Positions 49,186-58,692 of a stretch of 64,000 nucleotides of DNA are shown one piece after another. The DNA lies in the IMG/VR virus record IMGVR_UViG_3300006033_000016, positions 62,001 through 126,000 of that record; one strand, given 5' to 3'. The notes under the pieces are model-generated. The model did no database searches. It was given only the letters and a program-made list of their open reading frames with translations, and had not been told where the DNA came from. The stretch comes from a virus. The position numbers and the translations under genes are program-made. Numbering within the stretch: position 1 is the stretch's first letter; each line of letters begins with the position of its first letter.

Positions 49186-49854
49186 TCAGGAAGAAGTATA
49201 GTAGTCCGAAAGGTACTCGTAAGACCTGTAATCGTAACACTGTACAGAGTCGAACTGAAGACAAGAAAGAAGGTTGGCCACCTTGTACTGAAGAGCAAAC
49301 CTTCCTGTGACAGTTCCTAGCTCTAGGTCCGGTCTAAGAGAAGCTATCTCTACCTCCGACTGGTGGGGGTCTGTAGGTCGAGGCAGGTCTACTCGTCTTA
49401 CACGAATTATGAAGGAATCCCTGCTTCTCAGATACTTTTCTTCGTTCAAGAAACGTAGGTCGGAGATGATCACCTTGTCATAGACTGATATAAGTCGGTC
49501 CAAAAGATCAATCCAATAGTTAGAACTAACACTTCTAACGTAGTCTGTACCAAAATATTGAAGAACATGCCTTGGGCAATGGGCTGTCATACCCCGTGGA
49601 AGGATGTTGAGCCCAGTCTCTTTGCACATCTCGGAGAGATAGTCATCTAAAAAAATAGGCTCAAGAAATAATTCTTCCTTCCCTTTATCGTCGAACACCT
49701 GTTCCTTGGAGAGATTGAATACCCTCATGGACATTTCTTTTAGAGGCGCTGCAAAATGTGTAAGGTGCCAAGTGGAGTCCTGTTCTCTAACCATATGAGC
49801 TAAGGAATCTTTGCCATGTCCCTTATACCCTGTAATTCCCAAAATCTTGGTCAT
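49186..49854 (-). CDS. Deoxynucleoside monophosphate kinase, 222 aa
   Basis: Begins with P-loop GYKGHGKDS near residues 8-16. DHLDH-like LLDRL, DLRFLNEE and HQSEVE segments match the T4 gene 1-type dNMP kinase family. It phosphorylates dNMPs to dNDPs for phage DNA synthesis. Overlaps the topoisomerase A gene by 4 nt. Confidence 0.8.
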   Translation of the reverse strand: MTKILGITGYKGHGKDSLAHMVREQDSTWHLTHFAAPLKEMSMRVFNLSKEQVFDDKGKEELFLEPIFLDDYLSEMCKETGLNILPRGMTAHCPRHVLQYFGTDYVRSVSSNYWIDLLDRLISVYDKVIISDLRFLNEEKYLRSRDSFIIRVRRVDLPRPTDPHQSEVEIASLRPDLELGTVTGRFALQYKVANLLSCLQFDSVQCYDYRSYEYLSDYYTSS

Positions 49855-51989
49855 GAATACCCTCTCAAAGGAAAAGACCTTTCAACCAGCCCACTGGCTA
49901 TGAGTCTTTTTGCTTCCTTGATAGAAAGAATGTCTCTTTTGTCCTCCTTTACAAAGAGGAAGTTGCTGGATGATAACACATAAATGGGCCCAGTAGAAAC
50001 ATCTACGTCGTTTCCGGGCAAGATAGCTTTACCTTCAGAAGTGCAGGCAGAGTGGTCTTTGGATAGAGACAACACACTAACAAGCTCGTCTTTGCCTGAC
50101 AACGATTTGCCTCTAACAAAAGCACGAGTCAGCTCAAAATGAGAGCTGTCGTACCACTTTGTCAATCCCTGGGAAGATGTAAGCAATACTTTTCCGCTAG
50201 GAAAGAGAGGCACAGCAGAGCGTATAGAGGTTGCTCCTCGTATGACCTTAAAGTCTTTGTCAGGAGTGCTGATCGCAGCGTATTTTCCGTCAGAGTCAAG
50301 GGCTAGAGTTGGAAGAAGATCTGGTATTATTCCAACTATAGGATGTGAAAATGATTCTTCGGTGAGGTAGGCGAGGGATCTAATGTGCGCCTCATTGTTA
50401 GAGAGAACAACAGTGACAGAGGAGGAGGCAGAGCACAACAAATCAAACTTGTGTCTTCGACTAGGTTCCTTGTCCAGTCTAGTTAGCTTGCTACCTTGAG
50501 AGATTATGTACTTCTCTGGGCTGTCCATCGACAAGCTAGGAGAGGTCACCTCGTAACCGAGAGCAGTTCCTCTGGGGTCAGAAAACTCAAGTAGTCTCTT
50601 TAGAGACTTGATTATTACTTCGTCTACGTTCTCTAAATCTTTCTTAATAGATGAAAGAGTATCCCGGAGAGAAGAGATGTTAGCTAACTGAGTCTCTTCA
50701 TTCATTCTAGAAAGCTGCTGCACCTTCATTTCCAGGATGTACTTAGCCTGGGACTCTTTCAGAGAAAGAACTTCTGCCAGACTAGATACGAGAGAAGAAG
50801 TACTGGTGTGCTTCTGCTGCAATACTTCGTAGACCTTATCAAGATTACGTATGGCAGAAAGTAGGGCTTTAGCTTTCAGCAAGTCAGATTTAGCTATCCG
50901 CATCTCTCGCTGCAGCCGTAAATTTTCGATGTCCCTTCGAAAAGAGACAAATTCCTCGAATAAACGAAGAATACCACCGCAAAAAAGAGTCTCAGAATCT
51001 ATGTTTGAAGTAGAATCGTCAGAACGCTTTACTACATAAAATTGATAACTCTGGGTGGTGTGCAACTCAGGAAGAACTCTCTCTTTGATTACCACGGGGT
51101 CCGCAAATTCTATGTATATGCGAACACCATCAGCACTAGTACCATCGGAGCAACTAAGAATGAGTCCTTCATCTGACAACTTTCTCATCTTAGACAAGAA
51201 AGTTCCCATGTTAAATCCGGGAGCTAAACTCTTTACTACGAGTACCTGCCCAGACTTGGTGCTTTCAAAGGAATATTCGCAACGGAAGTTAAGAGACCCT
51301 GACCCAGTCTCGTATAAAGAGTATACATCCTCAGGAGAAGACAACATGACTCCGTACCCGTAGTCTGGCCCTGGCATGTGTTGGACTATGGTGCGAAGAG
51401 AAGGTTTGTCCTTCTTTATGAAGTACACCAAAACCCTAACAAGCTCTCTTAGATTATGAGGGGGCACGGTTGCCCGCAAGGCTACTCCTATGCCCGAGGA
51501 CCCGTTCAGAAGAAGAAGAGGCAACCTGGAAGGGAGGACAAGAGGCTCTTGGCGATCCCCTGAATAGTTGGAGACAAGCTCCGCCACTTCGATGTCCGAA
51601 AACAGCTCTGAGGCCAGAGGAGTTAGCCTGGCCTCTGTATAACGCATGCTGGCAGCTGAATCTGTTGGGGAGCCGAAGTTACCGTGTCCCTCAATCAGTG
51701 GGTACCTATCCCACACCATATTAACTAGTGTATCGTATATGGCTTTGTCCCCATGGGGATGAAAGTTTCCCATGGTGTCGCCAACAACCTTTGCGCTCTT
51801 TTTAAAGCCAGCTCCTTTTAGGTGGTGCATGGCCCAAAGTATCCTCCTATGAACCGGTTTGAGACCATCACGCACGTCAGCTACCGCACGATCCATAAGA
51901 ACAAAAGTTCCGTAGGTGTGCATGGAAGTCTTGGAGAAATCGCCCAAAGTAACAGGACGAATCAGACCTGTAGTAGAAGTCTTCTTCAT
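49851..51989 (-). CDS. Type II DNA topoisomerase subunit A (GyrA/ParC-like)
   Basis: DGLKPVHRRILWAM near residues 41-54, HPHGD near 77-81 and the breakage site AASMRYTEARL with catalytic Tyr117 are all present, in the GyrA/ParC order. The C-terminal part has beta-pinwheel-like repeats, shorter than in gyrase. 712 residues. With the B subunit at 53590 it makes a complete enzyme for untangling replicating phage DNA. Confidence 0.92.
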   Translation of the reverse strand: MKKTSTTGLIRPVTLGDFSKTSMHTYGTFVLMDRAVADVRDGLKPVHRRILWAMHHLKGAGFKKSAKVVGDTMGNFHPHGDKAIYDTLVNMVWDRYPLIEGHGNFGSPTDSAASMRYTEARLTPLASELFSDIEVAELVSNYSGDRQEPLVLPSRLPLLLLNGSSGIGVALRATVPPHNLRELVRVLVYFIKKDKPSLRTIVQHMPGPDYGYGVMLSSPEDVYSLYETGSGSLNFRCEYSFESTKSGQVLVVKSLAPGFNMGTFLSKMRKLSDEGLILSCSDGTSADGVRIYIEFADPVVIKERVLPELHTTQSYQFYVVKRSDDSTSNIDSETLFCGGILRLFEEFVSFRRDIENLRLQREMRIAKSDLLKAKALLSAIRNLDKVYEVLQQKHTSTSSLVSSLAEVLSLKESQAKYILEMKVQQLSRMNEETQLANISSLRDTLSSIKKDLENVDEVIIKSLKRLLEFSDPRGTALGYEVTSPSLSMDSPEKYIISQGSKLTRLDKEPSRRHKFDLLCSASSSVTVVLSNNEAHIRSLAYLTEESFSHPIVGIIPDLLPTLALDSDGKYAAISTPDKDFKVIRGATSIRSAVPLFPSGKVLLTSSQGLTKWYDSSHFELTRAFVRGKSLSGKDELVSVLSLSKDHSACTSEGKAILPGNDVDVSTGPIYVLSSSNFLFVKEDKRDILSIKEAKRLIASGLVERSFPLRGYS

Positions 51990-52013
51990 AAGGAGAATTG
52001 TATGGAAGAATGT

Positions 52014-52529
52014 CTATCGGTAGGTTTTAGACTCGTGGAGTCTACCGTTGCTGTCTTCCTCGTACTTTACACGAGTACCTAGTATGTAGTCCCACAAAGG
52101 AATCACCACACACCAGTTTGAGTGTTGATTTGTTCCCATGTGATGGTCGTAGTGCCACCTGAGATACTTCTTTCCGAAAGAAGGGTACAGGTGGGATAAC
52201 TTGTGTAAGTTATAGTACAAAAAGGTCCAAAAGACTAGGCCCCCGTAGAAAACAGGGGCCACCATAAAAATAGGCAGAACAAGAACTGACATTCCCACCA
52301 AACACGCTATCTCTTTTGTTCTGGAATTCCAGTCGTACCAAGGCTGTAAGTAGTCAGGGTCTGAGAACTTATTACGCCTTACAAATCGGTGGTGACGAAT
52401 CCAGTGAAAGGACAATGAACTTTTTGGAGAAGAGCCAAGTCCATGCAAAACATATTTGTGAAGTATCCACTCCAGAGCATTTCCTACCACTATAGACAGG
52501 ACAATCTGAAGTAGGACCCAGGCAGTCAC
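52014..52529 (-). CDS. Fatty acid hydroxylase/sterol desaturase family membrane protein, 171 aa
   Basis: Four histidine motifs that bind a di-iron centre (HKYVLH near 24, HWIRHH near 42, HKLSH near 108, HYDHH near 125) and two hydrophobic membrane segments define this superfamily. Host enzymes of this kind hydroxylate lipids or carotenoids. It lies between topoisomerase genes with a hairpin upstream. Rare in phages; may alter the host membrane. Confidence 0.75.
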   Translation of the reverse strand: MTAWVLLQIVLSIVVGNALEWILHKYVLHGLGSSPKSSLSFHWIRHHRFVRRNKFSDPDYLQPWYDWNSRTKEIACLVGMSVLVLPIFMVAPVFYGGLVFWTFLYYNLHKLSHLYPSFGKKYLRWHYDHHMGTNQHSNWCVVIPLWDYILGTRVKYEEDSNGRLHESKTYR

Positions 52530-52540
52530 ATATTAAACAT

Positions 52541-52559
52541 AACTAAGCTAGGCTTAGTT
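52541..52559 (-). terminator. Short hairpin after the 106-aa gene
   Basis: AACTAAGC/GCTTAGTT, 3-nt loop, followed in RNA by AUGUUU. Weak terminator or mRNA stabiliser between the 52579 and 52014 genes. Confidence 0.4.
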
Positions 52560-52578
52560 CATAATGGTCTACAACAGT

Positions 52579-52899
52579 CTAGTCGATTACTTCCGGTTCA
52601 AACCATCGATAGTCGAAGTCAGCAGGAAGAACCTGTCGTTCAAACCAAAATTCGTTCAACTCTTTCAACAAGGAAGGAGTAAGTTCCACACCAGAAGCGT
52701 CACCAAGAACAGAAACTACGCAACAGTGTGGACACAAGGCACCTTCTTCTGCGAAAGAAACCAGAGAAGAAGGAAATGAAGCAGTACAGTGAAGACAAGT
52801 GCAGCTAAAACTTCTCTTCACTTCATTCTTGTTTTTAAGGGTGTGAAGATAGATGGAATTAAGGGCATTTTTTACCAAAACGTAAGAGTCGATCATCAC
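52579..52899 (-). CDS. Zinc-ribbon-like protein, 106 aa
   Basis: CTCLHC near residues 34-39 and CPHCC near 56-60 are two zinc-binding pairs; the rest is helical. It has its own promoter motif. Role unknown. Confidence 0.5.
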   Translation of the reverse strand: MMIDSYVLVKNALNSIYLHTLKNKNEVKRSFSCTCLHCTASFPSSLVSFAEEGALCPHCCVVSVLGDASGVELTPSLLKELNEFWFERQVLPADFDYRWFEPEVID

Positions 52900-52912
52900 G
52901 AACCTCCACAGT

Positions 52913-52931
52913 GATACTATGAGCAGGGTTC
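52913..52931 (-). promoter_or_regulatory. Promoter-like motif before the zinc-ribbon gene
   Basis: AACCCTGCTCATAGTATCA overlaps the matrixin stop codon and lies about 15-30 nt before the start at 52899. Confidence 0.6.
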
Positions 52932-53577
52932 ACCTGTAGAGAGCACGCAATAGTTTCCTATCATGGTCGGTTATACGAAGACGAGACAAGACGGGCCCGT
53001 CAGGCTCAACAGAGTGGTACATAGCAGAGCCTTGAAAATCATCATGAGCCAGCCCAAGGCAATGACCCAATTCATGCGTAAGAACTTTGTCTACCATCTC
53101 CACGGTCCCATTATTCCAAGTTCTAACCTCGCACCACAGGAAGCCATCTTCGTTCCTATGGTGTAGAACAGCTCCACTAGCATCTGAAAGCCAAGTTCCG
53201 CCCGCAGAAGCAGCCTCGAACTCTATACGTATGTCTGCATGAGGAGAGGAGGACCGCTCAAGAGCAGTAAACCCCAAGCTGTCATTTATCAGATCTACTG
53301 CATACTTTAGAGCGTCATCTGGGTCTGCTGGAGGATGTGGATTATTGGTGTAGATAGAAACAGACAAAGGAAATTGGTCCTTTTCCCACTTAACCTCATA
53401 GCACTCCCCGTCATAGTTCAGATGCCCACTAGGGGTGTCACATGCAGTGAGGAGCCCGCTCTCTTCGTGAGTCAAAATTGCTATAGGAAGTAGGATAGCT
53501 ACAGACAAGAAAAGAAGAGCTATACCTCCTATCATGACCTTGTTTGTGGCACTCAGCCTCTTAAACCAAGTAAGCAT
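52930..53577 (-). CDS. Matrixin-like zinc metalloprotease with membrane anchor, 215 aa
   Basis: HELGHCLGLAHDD near 168-180 is the metzincin zinc site, followed by an SAMY met-turn. Residues 14-36 form an N-terminal membrane anchor, so the protease domain is outside the cytoplasm. It is similar in build to the lipid-anchored one at 2207, though sequences differ. Placed between the topoisomerase genes; target unknown. Confidence 0.8.
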   Translation of the reverse strand: MLTWFKRLSATNKVMIGGIALLFLSVAILLPIAILTHEESGLLTACDTPSGHLNYDGECYEVKWEKDQFPLSVSIYTNNPHPPADPDDALKYAVDLINDSLGFTALERSSSPHADIRIEFEAASAGGTWLSDASGAVLHHRNEDGFLWCEVRTWNNGTVEMVDKVLTHELGHCLGLAHDDFQGSAMYHSVEPDGPVLSRLRITDHDRKLLRALYR

Positions 53578-53589
53578 ATAGATTTCCTT

Positions 53590-55434
53590 TCACACGCCCA
53601 GAAGGGACTTTCGGTAGGAGGAGTCGGAACCCATCAAAGATAAAATAACCTCTTTGTCGTTCTTTCCCATCGATATAGACCATAGCTTACGAGTGGAAGG
53701 GTTCATAGCATAGTGCCTTAACTCTGCGGCTGCCGCTTCTCCGTGTCCCTTTAGGCGAGAAACCTGAAGTTTGGAAGCGTTCATACCAGACACTCTTTCC
53801 AACTCCTCCAAAGAGTGAGCATACCATCGAGTATCTTTGTGAACGCCAACAAAGAGAGGGCTGTCGACAACGTACAAGTAGCCCTCTCTAACAAAATCGC
53901 CCAACCAAACACAGAAGAAGGAAAGGACAAGACTAGCTATGTGTGACCCATCAGGGTCAGCATCCATGAGCAGTAACACCTTTCCCACTCTAACGTTAGA
54001 TAAATCCACTCCTTTGCCTTTGGGACCAAGCTGTACCCCTATGGCCTTCATCAAAGAAGATATCTCGCTGTGCGCGAAAAGCTTCTCTGGGGATGTCTGA
54101 ACAGGATTGGGAACTTTTCCCTTTAGGGGAAGGACCTCCTGGTAGTAGGGGTCTCTAGCTATTTTTGCACTGCCCCCTGCGGAGTCTCCTTCCACTACAA
54201 ACAATTCACGTTCGTGGACTCTACACTTTGTAGCCTCTACGAGCTTGTCGGGTAAAATACCCTTGGCGTCTTTCTTCTGGGTGGATTGCCCTGCAACTGC
54301 GCGTAACTTCTTGTAGCTCTCTCTGGCCTTTTTTAGGTGAAGAGCGCGTGCTACGATCTTATCCGCCAATTTAGAGTTTTGATCAAAGAAGGACTTAAGC
54401 TGTGGATATACTACAGCATAAACGTCGTCCTTTACCTCAGAATTAAGGAGCTTTTCTTTGGTCTGGCTCTTGAACTGGGGCTCAGGTACAAGCACCTGAA
54501 CAGCAGCACACAGCCCATCCACTAAGTCCTTGGAGTCTACAGACTTCTTCTTGGCGTAGGGTCCGAGAACATCCTGTATAGCTTTTGTGGCGCCATCTAC
54601 ATGCTTTCCACCTTCTGGTGTCGAAGAAGCGTTGCACGCAGAAAACCAGATGTCACCTTCTCCTTCAGTCCATAGAAAGGAAGCGGATATGTTACCAGAA
54701 GGAGAAGAAACTAATATAGGAGAATGAAGAGGAGAACTGGTGTCCGCCCTGGAAAGGACTAGCTGTGAAAGACCCTTGCTAAGGAATTCCTCCTTAGCTC
54801 CATCTACTATCAGAGATATTTTTAGTCCAGGACATAAGTGACTCGTTTCTTCTAGCCATCTGCGTACTCTACTAACATCTATTCTATGAGATCCGAATAT
54901 CTTTATGTCTGGATGAAAAGATATTTCCGTTCCAGTTCTGCCGCGTTTGTTCAGTGACTTATTAGGGGTGGGCTCGCTAGTCTTGGGTACGCCGCGAGAA
55001 AACTCCTGCTCATAGCATAAGCCTGCCCTCCAGACTCGAACCAACAACCACTTACTCAGCGCATTAGTTGCTTTCAGGCCTACACCATGCAAGCCAGCAG
55101 ATACCGCATAAGAGTTCTTGTCAAACTTGGATCCAGCCTGAAGGCTGGTAAACACCGTGATGAGCGTGGACACACCTGTTTTTTTATGTACTTCAACGGG
55201 TATTCCCCTCCCATCATCTAATACTCTGAATGTATGGGAGGTAGTGTCTATCTCTATCTCAGTGTGTGAGGCATGTCCTTCCAAGTATTCGTCTACAGAG
55301 TTATCGTGACATTCCTTTAGAATGTGAAATATTCCGTCAGAATCCTGACTTCCTATGTACATTCCAGGTCTTTTTCTGACGTGCTCTAGATCTTCAAGTA
55401 CCTGAATTTGGTCTGCGCCGTAAGACTTTGACAT
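53590..55434 (-). CDS. Type II DNA topoisomerase subunit B (GyrB/ParE-like)
   Basis: RPGMYIG near residue 22, NSVDEYLEG near 46 and DDGRGIPVEVH near 72 are the GHKL ATPase motifs. GLHGVGLKATNALS follows. TOPRIM motifs EGDSAGG near 416 and DADPDGSHI near 493 bind the metal ions. Length 614 fits ParE/T4 gp39-like subunits. Works with the A subunit at 49851. Confidence 0.92.
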   Translation of the reverse strand: MSKSYGADQIQVLEDLEHVRKRPGMYIGSQDSDGIFHILKECHDNSVDEYLEGHASHTEIEIDTTSHTFRVLDDGRGIPVEVHKKTGVSTLITVFTSLQAGSKFDKNSYAVSAGLHGVGLKATNALSKWLLVRVWRAGLCYEQEFSRGVPKTSEPTPNKSLNKRGRTGTEISFHPDIKIFGSHRIDVSRVRRWLEETSHLCPGLKISLIVDGAKEEFLSKGLSQLVLSRADTSSPLHSPILVSSPSGNISASFLWTEGEGDIWFSACNASSTPEGGKHVDGATKAIQDVLGPYAKKKSVDSKDLVDGLCAAVQVLVPEPQFKSQTKEKLLNSEVKDDVYAVVYPQLKSFFDQNSKLADKIVARALHLKKARESYKKLRAVAGQSTQKKDAKGILPDKLVEATKCRVHERELFVVEGDSAGGSAKIARDPYYQEVLPLKGKVPNPVQTSPEKLFAHSEISSLMKAIGVQLGPKGKGVDLSNVRVGKVLLLMDADPDGSHIASLVLSFFCVWLGDFVREGYLYVVDSPLFVGVHKDTRWYAHSLEELERVSGMNASKLQVSRLKGHGEAAAAELRHYAMNPSTRKLWSISMGKNDKEVILSLMGSDSSYRKSLLGV

Positions 55435-55450
55435 GTGTGACCCTTAGAAA

Positions 55451-55819
55451 CTAGGAAGAAAACACCTTTTTTTGACTTGTCCCCAACAAATCTCTTAGGT
55501 ACTGAATGTGTACAAGGTCGAACCCGGCTTCGCTTTCGAATGTTAAAACTCCACGAACGTCTGCGATGAAACACTCTAGAAACTCAGTGTCTTCAGATCC
55601 AACGGACGAGATGAGTATAATGGTTATAGTTGTAGCCAGAAGAGGATGACATTCTCGGTGAAACGAGGCGGCTACTTTATTATTGCTAGGGTTGATGGAT
55701 AAAATAGCAAAGTTACCCGCCACAACCTTGTCATCCTCTATAGCAACGGGACATTGTAGGTGTTCCCTAATTGCCTCGCATAATCGAGCTAGTCTCGGGT
55801 CCATCTCATCATTAGTCAT
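55451..55819 (-). CDS. Hypothetical protein, 122 aa
   Basis: The ATG at 55819 overlaps the polymerase stop (ATGA), so it is chosen over the longer frame. Small alpha/beta protein. Translated with the polymerase; role unknown. Confidence 0.5.
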   Translation of the reverse strand: MTNDEMDPRLARLCEAIREHLQCPVAIEDDKVVAGNFAILSINPSNNKVAASFHRECHPLLATTITIILISSVGSEDTEFLECFIADVRGVLTFESEAGFDLVHIQYLRDLLGTSQKKVFSS

Positions 55820-58674
55820 GCAGCAGCATCCTTTCTTTCCGGATCCTGAAACACAGCTTCTCTCGCGGCTATCTCGTGCCAAGGAGTTCCGGCAGCAAGC
55901 TCAGCGCTCCAATCGGAACAGGACTGAACGAGAGAGGGCAGCTTGGAGGCCACTCCGTCATACCCTAGCATATGCCCCCAGCGTACACCAAAATCGAAGT
56001 CTATTTCCATAGGAACAATCATCTTGATACCGAACTCTTCCCTCAAGAAATCAGGAATAGTATCCACCATCATAGTATTGAAGAGCCAGACCGCCTCTTC
56101 TGCCATAGCCAAGTCTATAGGAATCTCAAGAGTGATGGCGTCATGCACACAGTTTATCACATGATAGGGCCTATTGTTCTCTTCTATCCACCGCATGATC
56201 CTCCACGCAGCCAAGGCAGTAGTGTCAGAAGATACAGCCTGAATGGGAGAGTTTCGAGCCCTTCTAGAACCTGCGCCTTCATCCAAGGCAAAAAGGTCAG
56301 CAAGGTGACGGCGCCTTTCCATAGGACTAGACACCACACCATGGAGTCTAGCGTAATCCTCAATTTCAGTTAGCCATCTACCTGCGCGGGGGAATTCCTT
56401 AATAAAGGTGTCCTGCAGCTCCAACGCCTTGTCTGGTGTGATGCCAAGCAGTGAAGCCAGGGTCTTGTAATGCTGGCCGTAAACGGCACCGAAGCACAAA
56501 CTCTTTGCCTTTTTCCTCTCGTCTTTTGTTACCGAAGCAAGAGGCTTCCTGAACATGATGGCAGCAACCTTACGATGAATGTCGCATTCTTCTGCCACTC
56601 TTTTTCCAAGAACTGGATCACCAGTTTTCTTGTATTCTTCCCTCAACGCCTTCATGTCGGAGAACAGAGAAGCGTACTGTGTATCTCCAGAAATCTGTGC
56701 CCACCAACGAACCTCAGCCTGACCATAGTCACACTCGATGAGCATGTATCCTGGTCTGGCACCGTACATGGAACGAATGAATGCCTTAGCAGTCCAAGGG
56801 TTTCCCTTAGGAAGCTGCTGAAGATTAGGGTTGGACGAACTTAGCCTCCCAGTAACAGTTCGTATGGCATGGAACCCAGCATGAATTCTTCCGTCAGCAG
56901 AATTATCTGGCTTAGAAAATAGAATATCACCTACACTATTAAGGTAAGAACTCCTTAGCTTGTAGAGCCCAGAGTACTCCTGATAGAGTGCTATAAGAGG
57001 ATGGTCTTCGTACTCCTCAAAGAAAGCTTTGTTAATGCTAGGTTTGCCGTCTTTTCCGTGAGATAGGGGAGCTAACCCACAGGCCCCCACAAAGAAATGA
57101 ACCTTGTGTAACTTTTTATCAAGGTCCAATACCCATGGCTTTTTTCCAAAAAGTGGGCGCATGCCTTTGGTTCTAGGATCGTCTCCCAGGACTAAGTCGT
57201 TGGCCACCTTCGCTTGCTTAGAATCCGCAAGAAGTTTTGGAATCTCATCTAAACGAGTAATAATGGGGGACGAGTCAGACAAGAGAAAGTCTAACTGCTC
57301 CTTGTCCACATGAAATCCTGCCATTGTCATCTTGGACAGGAGAAAGGATATTCTCCCGTACCATCTAAGGGCGAATTTCAAGGCCGAAGAATATCCCTGT
57401 CTATCCAGCCACCTCTTGTAGTAATAGAACAAACGGAAAGTAATGTAAGCGTCAGTCCCACCGTACTCTGACAGTCGGTCAAGAGATAGGTCCCACAAAC
57501 TTCCCCCCTGAGCCCCTTGGCGTGCAGCCATAGCGTCAGAAAGTTCAGTATCGTACAAATAAAAGCCAAGAAGCTCTCGCGCCAAGTCCTTCAGTCGAAA
57601 AGCGTTGAATTCGCTAGACCCCTTGTTATCGTCTGAACCTACTTGGTTTTCGTCTTGAAGATAAGCCAAAAACTGTGTATCGATGACGGGCTTGGCAAAG
57701 CCAGAGAGCCTAAAAAATCGGATGGCTATTGATATGTCAAACTGAGAGTTGTGAGCTATCCAAAAAGGAAACTTAACAGACTTTGATGAAAATAGTTTCC
57801 TAAGCCTCTTTCTCACATAGTTGAGTTCGGCCCTATCTTTCCATGGAGAGTCCCAGTGTTGAAGGGGAAACACATAGGCTAAGTCTGCGTCTGCAGACAA
57901 CTGCAATGTGGCGACTTTATTACTGGCCACCAAGTTCAGATTCTGGGTTTCGAAGTCAAAAGCAACAGGTTTTGTACATTCGGAAAGGAAAAACGATATA
58001 GCTTCGTCTACCTTCTCCTTGGTGTCACATACAATTACCTTGCCCTTCCTTGACCACTTTGTCTCCTCTCCGGTCAAGAGGGAATGAACTGATTTTATTT
58101 GCCTGTGAAATTTCCTTCGACGAGGTCCGTTCTGAGATTTTATAAAAGAGGACGGGTGAACGGTTACTAAGTGGGTTTTTCCGTTACTTTTATAGATCTG
58201 TCCACTGAGAGAGCCAGCGCCCTTTCCCTGCCACGAAGGGTTTGGGTTTAGGGCCTGCAAGGGCTGCGTACCAGCGTATATGACTATCTTAGGCTGCAGG
58301 GCCTCTATGTCCTTCTTGACATAGTTAGAACAGGCTGTGACCTCTTCCAAGGATGGGTCACGACTAGATCCATCATCCTCAGTTGGGCGACATCTGACGA
58401 TATTGGATAAAGCAAACGAATCTGTAATCCCAGCCTTTGCTAAGGCGCTTTTTATCTCTGCCCCTGCGTCGCCAGCAAATGGAAGACCTACATTGTCCTC
58501 TACACGTGATACGGACTCTCCTATAACCAGGACGTCAACTTTAGGAGTTTCCTCGTCCTCGCCCACCTCACTATAGTACACGTCAGTGGGTACGTAAGTA
58601 GTCTTATGGCCACTGTTTCGGTACAGAGGACACCCAGAACAGTACACGGGGTCCTGTGTCATCAGCTTGCGCAT
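55816..58674 (-). CDS. Uracil-DNA glycosylase-like domain fused to family A DNA polymerase, 952 aa
   Basis: Residues 8-200 match family 4 uracil-DNA glycosylases: CSGC at 12-15, GESVSRVEDNVGLPFAGDAG at 52-71, CRP at 95, Cys115 (the four iron-sulfur ligands) and VHPSS at 172-176. Residues 235-430 are a DnaQ-type 3'-5' exonuclease (DFE at 240-242). The polymerase follows with motif A ECDYGQAEVRWWAQ, motif B RKKAKSLCFGAVYGQ and motif C CVHDAI. It replicates phage DNA; the fused front domain may sense or remove uracil, or only bind DNA. Confidence 0.88.
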   Translation of the reverse strand: MRKLMTQDPVYCSGCPLYRNSGHKTTYVPTDVYYSEVGEDEETPKVDVLVIGESVSRVEDNVGLPFAGDAGAEIKSALAKAGITDSFALSNIVRCRPTEDDGSSRDPSLEEVTACSNYVKKDIEALQPKIVIYAGTQPLQALNPNPSWQGKGAGSLSGQIYKSNGKTHLVTVHPSSFIKSQNGPRRRKFHRQIKSVHSLLTGEETKWSRKGKVIVCDTKEKVDEAISFFLSECTKPVAFDFETQNLNLVASNKVATLQLSADADLAYVFPLQHWDSPWKDRAELNYVRKRLRKLFSSKSVKFPFWIAHNSQFDISIAIRFFRLSGFAKPVIDTQFLAYLQDENQVGSDDNKGSSEFNAFRLKDLARELLGFYLYDTELSDAMAARQGAQGGSLWDLSLDRLSEYGGTDAYITFRLFYYYKRWLDRQGYSSALKFALRWYGRISFLLSKMTMAGFHVDKEQLDFLLSDSSPIITRLDEIPKLLADSKQAKVANDLVLGDDPRTKGMRPLFGKKPWVLDLDKKLHKVHFFVGACGLAPLSHGKDGKPSINKAFFEEYEDHPLIALYQEYSGLYKLRSSYLNSVGDILFSKPDNSADGRIHAGFHAIRTVTGRLSSSNPNLQQLPKGNPWTAKAFIRSMYGARPGYMLIECDYGQAEVRWWAQISGDTQYASLFSDMKALREEYKKTGDPVLGKRVAEECDIHRKVAAIMFRKPLASVTKDERKKAKSLCFGAVYGQHYKTLASLLGITPDKALELQDTFIKEFPRAGRWLTEIEDYARLHGVVSSPMERRRHLADLFALDEGAGSRRARNSPIQAVSSDTTALAAWRIMRWIEENNRPYHVINCVHDAITLEIPIDLAMAEEAVWLFNTMMVDTIPDFLREEFGIKMIVPMEIDFDFGVRWGHMLGYDGVASKLPSLVQSCSDWSAELAAGTPWHEIAAREAVFQDPERKDAAA

Positions 58675-58692
58675 CGTGACTCATTTACACAG

